Source of the DNA: Hippasteria phrygiana
Lineage: Eukaryota; Echinodermata; Asteroidea; Valvatida; Goniasteridae
DNA length: 64,000 bases
Reading direction: 5' to 3'
NCBI GenBank assembly: GCA_037893225.1
Contig: JAZGUH010000406.1
Span: 744,001 to 808,000 of the forward strand
A model generated the notes under the pieces. That model did not search any database. It worked only from the letters and a program-made list of their open reading frames with translations, and had not been told where the DNA came from. Numbering within the stretch: position 1 is the stretch's first letter; every line of letters begins with the position of its first letter. Position numbers and translations under genes: made by a program. This document shows, one piece after another, positions 21,165-31,120 of this stretch.

Positions 21165-21605
21165 CTAAAGGGACATCGCACAACCCAGATTTCTGCGCAG
21201 ATATTTGCGATGTCGCACGTTTTATCGCACATTTCTGCGCAGATTTCTGCGATGTCGCACATTGTATTGCAGATTTCTATACGCAGATATTTGCAATGTC
21301 GTACATTTTATCGCACATTTCTTTGCAGATTTCGGCCGCGGATTCAGCCGTGGATTCCGCCGCAGATTCAAAATTTTAAACGCATCAAGTAAAAGGCGGT
21401 CAACAAAGTGTGCTTTCTATAAAAAAAATTTGTGGGTTTCATCAACAAAATGTTTTAAGGTTTTATCAAAATTACACGATTTTTAAGCATAGTCTAAATA
21501 ACGAATATATTTGTGCAATAAAATGTACGACATCGCAAATATCTGCGCAGAAATCTGCAATAAAATGTGTGATAAAATGTACGACATCGCAAATATCTGC
21601 GCGGG
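21165..21605. repeat. Short tandem words in a fold-back arrangement
   Basis: The words TTTCTGCGCAGATTTCTGCG, ATGTCGCACAT and GCAGATATTTGC recur 3-5 times in 21165-21340. They recur in reverse complement at 21518-21604, leaving a loop of about 190 bp. The plus-strand open frames across it are only the translated repeat. Confidence 0.7.
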
Positions 21606-23067
21606 TAACACCGGCTTGTTTGACCTTTTGGGGGTCAGCTGACTGACCTGCTTTCTCTTTATTTTCCTTATATACGTGTGTTGTTTACATGGGCTGGAGG
21701 TCGAGGTGGCCTATTGTGGTACCGTGCCCGGCCGCAAACACCTCCCCCCCGCAAACGTATGCATCTTTTCTTATTCAACCTAACAATACGTGTATAGGCT
21801 CTGATGTAAAGTCGACCTTCATTTTGTTTGTATATTCAGAGCTCTTTACTTGAGGTTAGGCTATTCAATGTACTTTATACGAAAGCCCTTGATTTCAGTA
21901 GAAGTCTGTGTCATCGCGTCACCATAAAGTTGTTGAAAACGCACCGTGGGCTGTTATGGCAACCGCATGCGTCACGGATTGACACAAATGCTGTATAAAT
22001 TATTGTTGGAGAGTTGTAAATCAAACCACTATGTGCCACAGTTGGTTTGTTTAATTGAATTCAAACGGCAGCCGTCGAATGGGAGATTTTTTCTCATGAG
22101 AATTCGAAATCATGGACTGGTTAGATGGGACAGTTGCTGTTCGCCTACAGCTCGCCGAGTGGAATGTGTCATTCATAACCTTGTAAGTCTATACTCATGT
22201 GCCCAGCGGCCCAACCTAACGTTAAGTCTTGGGTCCTCTGAGTTAGTTGTATTGTTCTCACTAATCCCCTATTGTCCCAAGTCCTCAGACGTAATGGACA
22301 TGTAGGCCCTACACAACTTAAAAGTAAGAAACCCGTGGTATTTGCCTTAGAAAAAACACACAAAAAGATGGACATTTGCACTAACCTGATCTCACATAAC
22401 ACGATGAATGGTCCGTACGGCCAGAAAATGTTTATATGCAACCAACCTCGTTCCCAATTTCCCAAAGTCTGCTTTCAACCCTAGGGTGCGGCTCGAGCGC
22501 CACAATAAGTAGGGACGAGGTTGGCACCAGATAATGTCACTACGGGCGTACGGTGGCCGATAAACAACGTCATTTCAAAAATACAAATGTAAATGCTCAA
22601 AATCTGTCGTATAATTTTTCTTTGAAAATAGCTCACTGACCAAATGCTGGTATTTTCGGCTGCTGGTATCAATTTAATCTTTCAGAAAAGAAACAAATCT
22701 ATTATATAACATAGTAAAGTATAAAAAAAACCTGTTGTGCGAAGGGCGAACGGGGGCGCTGTTCATAATGGCCAGATTACTTGTGCCCGACCACTTGACG
22801 AAGTACCTTTTCCCAACAATTTTGTACCTTCTTTGCTAAATGCTGGAAATTTCAAAAATATTAGCCACTACATTATGAAAACAAATCTTCTGACCTTTAA
22901 CCGAAACGAATCGGTGTAAAAACTGAATCGGTGTAAAAACGCAGCCAATCTAATTTAAATTACAGGCTAAGATCCGATTTTGTACCATTGTTATTGCCCG
23001 AAAAAAAATCAAATTTTGTAACATTGGGCGTGATCAATGAGTTTATGACATCTGATTTGCTGGTATA
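21606..23067. other. Non-coding DNA
   Basis: No convincing gene. A short stretch at about 22258-22285 (AATCCCCTATTGTCCCAAGT) matches, in reverse complement, part of the minisatellite region at 17903-17930, so this repeat family is dispersed. Confidence 0.4.
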
Positions 23068-23213
23068 AGCTGAGAACTTGAGACGCTTTCGGCCTTGTTG
23101 TCGTTGTTGTTAAGTTGTTGTCACCGTTGTTGGTCTTTGCACTCGGATCAGAAAACTCCATTCTGGGTAAAACACATGATTAATCAGAACGTTCACACAA
23201 TAAATGTGGGATA
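23068..23213 (+). repeat. Direct repeat, copy 1 (partner 24665-24787)
   Basis: GAGAACTTGAGACGCTTTCG, CCGTTGTTGGTCTTTGCAC and TTAATCAGAACGTTCACACA recur in the same order at 24665-24787. The two copies bracket the tRNA-like sequences. They may be ends of one dispersed element. Confidence 0.65.
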
Positions 23214-23237
23214 TAAAATTCCCCACGTCGGATCACT

Positions 23238-23297
23238 CCTTCGATAGCTCCGTTGGTAGAGCGGTGGACTGTAGTACTAAAGAAATCCATAGGACTT
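23238..23297 (+). pseudogene. Truncated tRNA-Tyr(GUA)-like sequence
   Basis: CCTTCGATAGCTCCGTTGGT matches the 5' half of a eukaryotic tRNA-Tyr, including the A box. The anticodon loop CTGTAGT is followed by a short intron-like insert, and the anticodon stem GTGGA/TCCAT still pairs. The T arm is missing; a T-run follows immediately, which could act as a Pol III terminator. Confidence 0.6.
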
Positions 23298-23516
23298 TTT
23301 TTCTTTCAACGAATTTTAATACTTTGAAAAGAGAATGGCGTTAAGTTGAACTGCCTGATTTATCTTTACTTTATTCTTTTTAACCTTTCTTTTTTTAGGA
23401 TGTCTGGAACATCAGTTTCGAGATTCTCCTTATCGGCCAATTACTTTCAACTCATCCGGCAATCGTCCATGCACCCTCTTGTCATGTCTCTATCTCAAAA
23501 ATCGATCATCGTTCAG

Positions 23517-23597
23517 CCTTCCATAGCTGAGTTGGTAGAGCGGTGCATTGTAGTAAGGTGTAGCAATATGTCGCTGGTTCGATTCCTGCTGGAAGGA
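23517..23597 (+). tRNA. tRNA-Tyr(GUA)-like gene or pseudogene with an intron-like insert
   Basis: The acceptor arms CCTTCCA/TGGAAGG pair perfectly and are followed by A. The D arm reads AGCTGAGTTGGTAGAGC, a GTA anticodon follows TT, and the B box reads GGTTCGATTCC. A 10-15 nt insert after the anticodon is where tRNA-Tyr introns occur. The anticodon stem and one T-stem pair are imperfect, so this may be a pseudogene or a SINE head. Confidence 0.5.
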
Positions 23598-23964
23598 GGA
23601 TCACAGCTTTTGGATTATTTAGGAAAAATAGATTTTACAGCCAGATGTACAGCAAATCGGTACCCGCTAAAGCCTTAGAATCTATATTGCAAATGAAGAC
23701 TATTGCCAGTGTATTAAGTTTCATGAATTCAAATTTATCCAGTTTACCTTCAAAATATCTCTTGAAACTTTTGATATTTTCTAGGTAATTGCGACGCATA
23801 TATAAATCATTTTGAAATATTTATAAGTCATATCTCGAAGTCGATTTCAAAGTATCTCTACTTGAACATTGGAAAATAACATCAGAACGCATTTGTTGAT
23901 ATAGAAAACATTAAGCCTGTTTCAAAGCAGTATAAGTAATATTCAACACAAACGGAAAACGCCC

Positions 23965-24185
23965 CCACACCAATAAAAGAACAAAACAAAAGCAACAAAT
24001 ATGCAGTGATTCGCCCCGCATGGGACTTGAACCCATAACCCTCAGATTAAAAATCTGATGTTCTACCGACTATTAAAGATAACCGGGCCCTGTGGTATTC
24101 GGAAGACCGATTAAATGCCATTATCCTTCAACAGAGCGTGTAAGTCTCGCAATTTTACAACTTTTCATCACTAGATATTGGTAAG
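23965..24185 (-). mobile_element. tRNA-Lys-derived SINE, copy 1
   Basis: The minus strand at 24088-24012 reads as tRNA-Lys(UUU): acceptor GCCCGG, anticodon arm CAGATTTTTAATCTG, B box GGGTTCAAGTCCC, acceptor end GCGGGGC. The D arm is altered. Flanking words on both sides (AATAAAAGAACAAAAC and GAAGACCGATTAAA) are shared with 26331-26515, so the unit is a SINE and not a lone tRNA. Confidence 0.7.
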
Positions 24186-24664
24186 GTCTTGGTACGAAAC
24201 ACTAACTACAGACAACCTTATTAACAGCAAAGCTGTACCGTGAAGTCTTATATGCAGACTACAGCTAGCGTAAGTAGCATTAATACAAGTTTTTTTGGCG
24301 TACCATCAAAAATATCTCTTGAACTTCTGAACTATTTGTTACAACTGAGAGATACCTATATATATCATTTAGGCCTACAAATCTAGGGCCTATAAACGAT
24401 TTAGAGATATCTCGACTGCATCTATTTCAAGATATCTGTACAGTGACTGAACCTTTTAAGATGTACCTGTAAAATGCACACTAATTTCATAAAAAAGACG
24501 CCGCATGCAGCTCCTATGAACGAATACGTCCAAGCTTTTATGGGCAGGATGTGGCCATGATAAAAGGCCATCCGGACCGGTAACGTGGCACATGCTTTGT
24601 ATGACTGCAAGCATTTTGCCAAGCCACAAAGAACAATCATTGCATGACAGATTGGCTGGTATAG

Positions 24665-24787
24665 CCTTAACTGAGAACTTGAGAAGCTTTCGGCCTTGTT
24701 GTTGTCACCGTTGTTGGTCTTTGCACGCGGATCAGAAAACTTGATTCTAAGTCCGGATTAATCAGAACGTTCACACAACGAATGTAG
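24665..24787 (+). repeat. Direct repeat, copy 2 (partner 23068-23213)
   Basis: Same ordered words as copy 1, with a deletion of about 15 bp in the GTTGTT stretch. Confidence 0.65.
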
Positions 24788-25730
24788 GGATTCAATCAAT
24801 TAAATGTCACTTCTATCGAGAATGTACATGTTTTTAATCGATCACAGACTCAGTTATTGCCATATTTTAACCGAACTGATGTTATTAACCGGATTGATGA
24901 TATTTTGCAGCCAGATAAAATAACCTCCCGACAAAATTTGTCCTTAGTTAATGTCTGATTGTAGGGTTTTATGCGATTTTTTTGAAAAGTTTACATTTCT
25001 GTAAAAAATATACCAAATTTCCCTCAATACGACTAATTCCATAAAGTTTTACGCCGATTTTTTGCTGCTGTGGAAGCAATTATGAGTTTTAACAATAAAA
25101 ACGTATTTCTTTCTCCCAAAGTTCTAATGGGGATGGGGGTTTGATGGGGAGCACAAGTGGTGGAGGGGGAAAAGGCCTCAATGGCGGAGGGGGGGGGGGG
25201 GGGGGGGGGGGGTTCTCAATGCCCCCGCACTCATTACACCACTCTAAATTGGTATTAGGATGAATTGAAATAAAATTTTCAATATATATTAGGGCCATCT
25301 CTTCCAGAAAATCTTGAACAGTTTTGAGGGCAGAAGCCGTTTGGTACTTTAATGATGATGACAATGATTATGCAATGATGATGATGACGACGACGACGTC
25401 CTTAAAATACTCTTTGGTCATAATCTTCATTAAGTTTTCGCACTCTTTTGAACATTTGCAAGGACCCTTTCCCAATCTTTCAAAGGGTATAATTTAGCTT
25501 AGGTGTCGGAAATACATGCCTTTCAATATAAATTGTGCATCCCTATTTGTTTTTCAATTAATTAATATACTTCCTCAAGGTTGATTTTGGTTGAATTTTG
25601 ATGGGAGGTAGCTAGAGTCCCAATAAATACATTGCCACTAAAATTTGCCTGTTAACCAAAATGTCAGGGTCCTCGTCAATTCTTACTGGACTATATAGGT
25701 GATACTAAACACAAACGGAAAAACACGCCA

Positions 25731-25761
<31 letters not shown>

Positions 25762-25765
25762 ACAC
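24788..25765. other. Non-coding spacer with simple repeats
   Basis: Contains a 24-base G run (25188-25211), a GAT/GAC microsatellite (about 25350-25396), a C run (25731-25747) and a CA run leading into the minisatellite. No gene seen. Confidence 0.5.
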
Positions 25766-26330
25766 AAGTGTGTAAACACCGGCAATCGCGGACCTCCTAT
25801 TGTCCCTCTTTTGTTTATACTCTAACTTTTTCGGAAGGCCTCCCATTGGTTTTGTACACGATTTTCAATCGTGGACCTTGACACAATCGCGGACCCTATT
25901 GTCCTCTTTGTTAAAGGTCCACGCTCTGAATAGCTATACAAACGCACACACACCCAAGTGTGTAAACGGGTGCAATCGGGGACCTCCTATTGTCCCTCTT
26001 TTGTTTGTACTTTAACTTGTTTGAAAGGCCTCCCATTGGTTTTGTACACGATTTTCAATCGTGGACCTTGACACAATCGCGGACCCTATTGTCCTCTTTG
26101 TTAAAGGTCCACGGTCTGAATAGCTATACAAACGCACACACACCCAAGTGTGTATGTGTGTGCAATCGGGGACCTCCTATTGTCCCTCTTTTTGTTGTAC
26201 TTTAACTTTTTTGAAAGGCCTCTCATTGGTTTTGTACACGATTCAATCGTGGACCTTGACACAATCGCGGACCCTATTGTCCTCTTTTGTTAAAGGTCCC
26301 ATTGAATGCAAAAACAAACTCACACACACA
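25766..26330 (+). repeat. Minisatellite, three units of 190 bp
   Basis: AAGTGTGTAA/AAGTGTGTAT starts units at 25766, 25956 and 26146, exactly 190 bp apart. Each unit contains GACCTCCTATTGTCCCTCTT, TTTTGTACACGATT and GCGGACCCTATTGTCCTCTT. Each unit carries its own internal inverted repeat (ACGATTTTCAATCGT). Two more units lie inverted at 17690-18070. Confidence 0.85.
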
Positions 26331-26515
26331 CCAATAAAAGAACAAAACAGAAGCACCACATTTGCAGTGATTCGCGGGGTATGCGACTTGAACCCATGAC
26401 CCTTTTGGATAAAAAGTCTGATAGCTAACCGGGCCCTACAGGATTATACGGAGGACCGATTAAAACCATTTCCCTTCAATTGTGTGTAAGTTTCGCGATG
26501 TCACAACTTTTTATT
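26331..26515 (-). mobile_element. tRNA-Lys-derived SINE, copy 2 (D-arm deletion)
   Basis: Minus strand 26434-26372 keeps GCCCGGTTAGCT, an anticodon arm with CTTTTTA, and the B box GGGTTCAAGTC, but lacks most of the D arm. Its flanks match copy 1. Confidence 0.6.
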
Positions 26516-26526
26516 ACTACTTGTAA

Positions 26527-26614
26527 AACATTTTGGGAGTCACTTTTCTGGCCAAATGTCAGAACCCCCCCCCCCCCCCCCCCCCCCATGCAAAAAATCC
26601 TGGATCCGCCCCTG
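26527..26614 (-). mobile_element. hAT-type MITE terminus with poly-C interior, copy 1
   Basis: The minus strand begins CAGGGGCGGATCCAGGATTT, a common hAT/MITE end type. A 26-base C run (26562-26587) separates it from CATTTTGGGAGTCAC. The same arrangement occurs at 27602-27674. No second terminal repeat found, so it is partial. Confidence 0.5.
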
Positions 26615-26639
26615 GTCATGATCAAGTCTTTCCTTAGCT

Positions 26640-27540
26640 TCAGGACATTGGTGAAGAGTGAGACGACGTCAAAACTGACCAGTATGTAAGTGGGTTGGAC
26701 AGTGAGGTGTCTGGTGATGTTGACAAACTGGGAAGAGTTGGACACATGGTGTGGTGTCTGACCCACCAAGGGTCTGAGGATTTTTGCTAGGTATTTGGCT
26801 GTGCTGTAGGTGGGGGAACCTCGTGAGGCAACGATGGGGCGCAGTGGGATCTCAGGCTTGTGAATCTTCGGTTGACAAAAAAAACCTGGCACAGATCGAA
26901 CTGGATGGTCTAAGACGTCTATAGAGGGAGACGGGAAGGGCATCGGCACGATGTAGGAAGAGTAGTTTGTTGGCAACTCGCTTCTCGGTGGCGGGGATGG
27001 GGTTCTTGGAGAGTGGGCGGTATGAACCAGAGGAAAGTATGTCTCTTACCTTGTTGTTGTAGTCCTCCCTGTCCCTGATGACGGTGGCGTTTCCCTTGTC
27101 AGCAGCGAGGATGTGGATGGAGTTGTCTCTGCGGAGGTCACTGACAGCGGACCGTTCTGGTTTTGTCAGATTCGGTTTCGCTAGGCGAGCCTTGCGGAGG
27201 ACTTTATTCATCCTGATGCGGACATCGTTGGCTGCAGCCTTGTTGAGATGTCTGAGGGCTTGCTCCGTCGACTGGATGATGTTCTCGATGGGGATGGAAC
27301 AGCAAAGTTCATGCCCAGGTGCTTGGTGAAGGTGTCTTGACTGCGGATATGGGATGGACGGCGCCAGGATAAAGGAGATCCAGATGGCGGGCTATGCGGA
27401 TGAGATGGTTGGCACCAGGATATAGGAGATCCAGTTAGCGGGCTAGGGTTACGATAGAAAGGAGTGGGAGTTCTCTTATCCGGTGGGTAAGAACAAAACA
27501 AAGAGGTTAAATGGCGCCACCAATGGTGAGAAGGTGTGTC
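26640..27540 (-). pseudogene. Penelope-like element reverse transcriptase, broken
   Basis: Minus-strand frames at 27211-26852 and 26976-26620 give the N-terminal and central parts of a Penelope-like RT: KHLGMNFAVP, AADKGNATVIRDREDY, then KIHKPEIPLRPIVASRGSPT and LVSFDVVSLFTNV. These motifs are specific to PLE RTs. The frames are offset by frameshifts, and the RT is cut off after the first catalytic block by the MITE end at 26614. The part upstream of 27211 reads in another frame. Confidence 0.8.
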
Positions 27541-27542
27541 AG

Positions 27543-27577
<35 letters not shown>

Positions 27578-27674
27578 CTTGTCAAAATAATTCGCAGACG
27601 GAACATTTTGGGAGTCACCTTTCTGGGCAAATTTCAGAAACCCCCCTCTGCAAAACATCCTTGATCCGCCCCTG
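27541..27674 (-). mobile_element. Poly-C tract (36 C) and hAT-type MITE terminus, copy 2
   Basis: A 36-base C run at 27541-27576 is followed by the CATTTTGGGAGTCAC...GATCCGCCCCTG unit (27602-27674), homologous to 26527-26614. It separates two oppositely oriented Penelope-like fragments. Confidence 0.55.
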
Positions 27675-27675
27675 C

Positions 27676-28400
27676 AGACTTCACTCCAGCGCAACGGTTA
27701 CAAGCCCAACCGCATCCAGATCAGTAAACCTGACCAACGGGTCTCCTCTACCCAATGTCTTTCAACTGTACCTCCCTCGGTCACCCTTCCGTACATACGC
27801 CAGGCCTCACATCAGCTCCAACGCATCTTCCGTCAATCCGGTTTCAAGGTATACCATTCAGCTGGCAACAAGCTCCAAGGCGCTCTCTACACCCACAAAG
27901 ACAAGCAAGACTCCTCCTCCAAGCCGGGAGTCTACCGTATTCCCTGCGAATGCGGCAAAGTCTACATTGGGGAAACTGGTCGGAACCTTCCCACTAGACT
28001 CAAGGAACACAGAGCACATGGACGACGAGGGGATTTTGACAAATCGTCCATTGCCAAGCATTCCCACATCAACGACCAGAAAGTTGATTGGGATTCGGCT
28101 GAACTGATCGCTCCGATTCAGTCCTGGCATCCAAGACGCATCCGGGATTCCATCGAGATCCGGAAGCACAACACAGTCCCACAAGACATCGGCTTTCACC
28201 TCAATGATATCTGGCTTCCACTCCTACAGAACCACACACATCAGACTGATGGGTCCTCTATATACCCTAGGTCCTCTCTCCACCTAGACTGTTGCCCTAC
28301 TGTTCCACCTCAGTGGGCACACCACAATCCTAGCTTGTTTTAGGATTCTAGCGACTTGGCATCCCCACAGGATGCAACTTGGCATCCTTTCAGGATGCTA
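27676..28400 (+). pseudogene. Penelope-like element C-terminus with GIY-YIG endonuclease
   Basis: Plus-strand translation across 27690-28260 shows GVYRIPCECGKVYIGETGR (the GIY-YIG core with its preceding Cys pair), then LKEHRAH and a long conserved tail ending before 28280. A GIY-YIG domain downstream of RT is the hallmark of Penelope-like elements. The RT part is missing, and the orientation is opposite to the RT fragment at 26.6-27.5 kb. Three ~24-bp tandem units (CAGGATGC...CTTGGCATC) follow at 28340-28420. Confidence 0.8.
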
Positions 28401-28466
28401 CTTGGCATCTCCTCAGGATGCACTTTAGGTTACTTAAAGTTACTTTCTCAGAGTTTAGGTATTCTC

Positions 28467-28500
28467 CTGAAGACGGTCAGAGCATACTGACCGGAACGTC
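28467..28500 (+). ncRNA. Hammerhead-ribozyme-like motif at a Penelope-like 3' end
   Basis: CTGAAGA is followed by the stem CGGTCAG/CTGACCG and then GAACGTC. This fits the hammerhead core CUGANGA - stem II - GAAA - stem III, with GAAC in place of GAAA. Penelope-like elements are known to carry hammerhead motifs in their terminal repeats, and the motif is on the same strand as the GIY-YIG fragment. Activity is doubtful given the core change. Confidence 0.5.
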
Positions 28501-29619
28501 AAAAAATACAAGAGTTATACCTCTGGTTCTTTTAAGAACCATTCTCTCTTTTTGAGAAATACTTCCACATGGTGTTTCCGCAAACCTTTCTTTTATCAGT
28601 ATCTTCTGAAATTCAACGTACTTTTTCCGAGAAAGTACCCTAACAATGTCTCCAATGCTCTCATTTTTCTCAGATATCACGCACCGTGTACCTAAAGTTT
28701 ACATACATGTAAGTGTTATTCGAGTCCCTGCAAGTCCTTTCACAGGTCCCTGCAAGTCCCTGCAAGTCCATCACAAGCCCTCCAGTCCTAATTCCAACCA
28801 CAAGCTATTCAAATGAGCTTTGACAAATACATTCCTTTGTCATTGTTCATCCAGTTACTTGTGACCGGCTTTATGAAAGGACTTCTGACTGGGTTTGCAA
28901 AAGGACTTGTGAAAGGACTTGCAGGGACTCGAATACAACTCTGCATGTAAGCGGGAACGAATTCACGAATACACAAAAAGCCTCGCCAAGGCAACGAACC
29001 AAACACTGAACACTTCAACCTCTCCAAGCTGCCGTCACGAAGTGACACCTAAGTGTACTCTAAATACAAACTGACATTGATTAGACAGTCTCCATATTAA
29101 CATCTCGTCAATGCTCCATCAAGTGCATTTGCCTGTTGAGCGTGTAATTACTGCTCATCTTTAGTGGTTGAATATGTGGAAAGCACTTGCAGTTTTTCAG
29201 GTAATGGTGCATTACAAGCTAGGCTATCCATCATCACAGTGAAGACCCACTGACGGCCCCCTCTAGAAATTATATGGAGCCCGTGAAGTGCAGTCTGACC
29301 GGTTGATACCCTAAGATAGTATTAGCTCAGGATAATGAGATCCTGCGATGATTCTATTGAGTGAGGATGATTGCATCCTAAGAATACATTTAGCTCGGAA
29401 CGATGTCGTTAAAGCAACAAATTGTCTTTCTGAGACCCGATAGCAGTATGTTATGTCCTCTTCACGAGCTCCTTGAGTTAGAACGTTGTTTTCCTGAGAA
29501 TAATTATTGTGGTAATGATGGCATTTTGACAAGTGGCATTTTGACATTTTGACATTTTGACATGTGGTATGTCGCATATCTAATAACATACATTTGAAGC
29601 AAGGTATGGGACAGAAGGA
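28501..29619. other. Non-coding DNA with a fold-back repeat
   Basis: TTATTCGAGTCCCTGCAAGT around 28715-28735 is repeated in reverse complement near 28915-28940 with about 45 bp of shared sequence per arm, giving a 200-bp stem-loop candidate. CTGCAAGTCC is also repeated in tandem within the left arm. I see no gene. Confidence 0.5.
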
Positions 29620-29880
29620 ACCCCCCACCTCTTTTGTGTTGGTCATTGTGTTCCCTGAATCTCAGGAATTCCTTTCAGATATCGGGGGGGGGGGGGGGGG
29701 TGTTGGGTAACAATAGTCTGGAGTGTGTACATATGAAGCGCGATATGGGGGCAAATGGAATGCCCCTCTTTTGTGTTGGTCATTGTGTTCCCGGAATCTC
29801 AGGAATTATTTTCAGAAATCTAGGGGGGGGGGGGGGATGTGTTAGGTAACAATAGTCTGGATTGCGTATATGGTAGAGGA
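29620..29880 (+). repeat. Two ~140-bp tandem units with G runs
   Basis: CTCTTTTGTGTTGGTCATTG...GAATCTCAGGAATT, a G run, then GGTAACAATAGTCTGGA occurs twice in tandem. The second unit ends just before the Polinton. Sequence resembling the adjacent bases 29876-29928 resumes on the other side of the Polinton at 62393-62437. Confidence 0.75.
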
Positions 29881-29940
29881 ACAAAAGGGGGATACCCCTA
29901 TGCCCCACATCGTGCTGGGTATCTTGTATAAGGTATAGGG

Positions 29941-30225
29941 AGTAGTATTGGAATCGCCGATCCCATGTCATTTCATGTTATTTCAAAAATCTCCCCAATT
30001 TTGCTGTAGGTACATACACCAAATTTTTAGAAAATTTGAAATTCCAAAATCGTCTAAAAATCGCCCAAAAATATATCTAAATTTCTCTAAATTTTGCTGT
30101 ATATCTATACAGCAAAATTAGTACAAAATCAACAAAATCAAAAACGAAAAAAGTATTTTTTCGTTGTTCGCACAGATACTTTTTCGCCCCAAAATAACAT
30201 AGCCAAAACAATTAAATTTTTTAGG
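29941..30225 (+). repeat. Left terminal inverted repeat, outer Polinton
   Basis: Matches 62105-62387 in reverse complement over about 285 bp, starting AGTAGTATTGGAATCGCCGA. It contains a near-perfect palindrome, TTTTGCTGTATA-TC-TATACAGCAAAA, at about 30088-30118. Confidence 0.9.
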
Positions 30226-30401
30226 CAAAAAAAATATCCCCCACCTCTACACTCAGTAGAGATGAGGGATATTTTTGTCATACGCGCGTACGTAGATCTA
30301 CTATACGTTTACAAACATAAGGAGTATAACTAACTACAACTATTCTTCGCAAGGAGCGCTAGGCCTAAGCTGTAAACTCTCATAATTAGGAGGCTCACCT
30401 A

Positions 30402-30430
30402 TACTCGCATAGCTACGTTCGTAGGGCTTA
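30402..30430 (+). repeat. Palindromic mini-element a (outer)
   Basis: 29-nt unit TACTCGCATAGC...GTAGGGCTTA, a diverged copy of the family whose consensus has arms TACTC/GAGTA and core CGTAGCTACG. It lies in the frame that follows the 209-residue membrane-protein ORF. Confidence 0.65.
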
Positions 30431-30460
30431 CTACTATCATACTCTTTACATATTTCTAAT

Positions 30461-31090
30461 TTAAAGTTGTAAGTTTTGCGATAAGATCTTTTTTTCTTTC
30501 TCCATTCTCTCGACCACTTTCTTTTCAACCTCATCGTCTATTTCTTTTTGATTTCTATCGGACTCTTCTCTAGCTTTCGTTTGAGTTCTAATAGCTTCTT
30601 TCATTCCGTAGAACTTTCTTAATTCGTCGTTAATCAAGGTAAATTCTTCTTGACTTACATCGCCATCGTCTACGGCCTGAGACACTAATTCATTTATCGT
30701 ATTTAATTTTGTTTCGGCTACTACTCGAATCTCGTCGTGTTTCTTGGCTTTACCTCTAAACTTTTTACTAAATCGTTTTAATACTAAACTTACACTCACG
30801 CATCCTATAGCTACGCCTTCTAGCACCACGCCTATAGGTACAGTAATGACACCGACAACGCTGGCTATGCCTATTGTGCCAGACACGGCTCCGAAACATT
30901 CCATAACGGTCTCTGCGTTAGATAAACAGGTAATAATTTTATTATACTTTTTGTGCAACCGTTCTCTCTTATCTCTCTCGGCGGCTATCTCTTTTTGCAC
31001 TCGTTCGATTTTATTTAATCTAAAGACTGAAGACTCGTTCGTTTCTCTAGGAACATCGAGCAATTTAGGGTAAATAGATTCTGCGGTCAT
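30461..31090 (-). CDS. Polinton membrane protein with central hydrophobic region (outer)
   Basis: A 209-residue ORF. Residues about 20-45 are charged and coiled-coil-like. Two adjacent hydrophobic segments (about 57-100, with GTIGIASVVGVITVPIGVVL) are followed by a basic patch (KRFSKKFRGKAKKHD) and a helical charged tail. It probably sits in or on a membrane in the virion or factory; the family is not named here. An A-rich run near the 3' end is followed, in the next frame, by an open continuation to 30340 that ends with PPNY and PSAP motifs, so the gene may be frameshifted or use both frames. The inner copy is at 55353. Confidence 0.75.
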   Translation of the reverse strand: MTAESIYPKLLDVPRETNESSVFRLNKIERVQKEIAAERDKRERLHKKYNKIITCLSNAETVMECFGAVSGTIGIASVVGVITVPIGVVLEGVAIGCVSVSLVLKRFSKKFRGKAKKHDEIRVVAETKLNTINELVSQAVDDGDVSQEEFTLINDELRKFYGMKEAIRTQTKAREESDRNQKEIDDEVEKKVVERMEKEKKILSQNLQL

Positions 31091-31113
31091 TTTATAAAGT
31101 CGTATATTTTATA
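31091..31113 (-). promoter_or_regulatory. Conserved AT-rich box at a Polinton start codon (outer)
   Basis: Minus-strand TATAAAATATACGACTTTAT directly precedes the ATG at 31090. The same box precedes two start codons in the inner element (53731-53753, 55330-55352). This suggests a promoter with a very short 5' leader, an inference from conservation and position. Confidence 0.5.
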
Positions 31114-31120
31114 CGACTTA

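Noticed and set aside
22480..22730. Possible gene near a GC-rich block
   Set aside because: No open frame or splice-supported coding signal that I could recognise.
23346..23678. 110-residue ORF
   Set aside because: It reads through the tRNA-Tyr-like sequence; no protein family resemblance.
25089..25364. 91-residue ORF with a proline run
   Set aside because: The proline run is the translated G tract at 25188-25211; the rest is unremarkable.
27858..28199. 113-residue minus-strand ORF
   Set aside because: Antisense of the Penelope-like GIY-YIG coding region.
29311..29646. 111-residue minus-strand ORF
   Set aside because: Covers simple repeats (GACATTTT words); no conserved motif.
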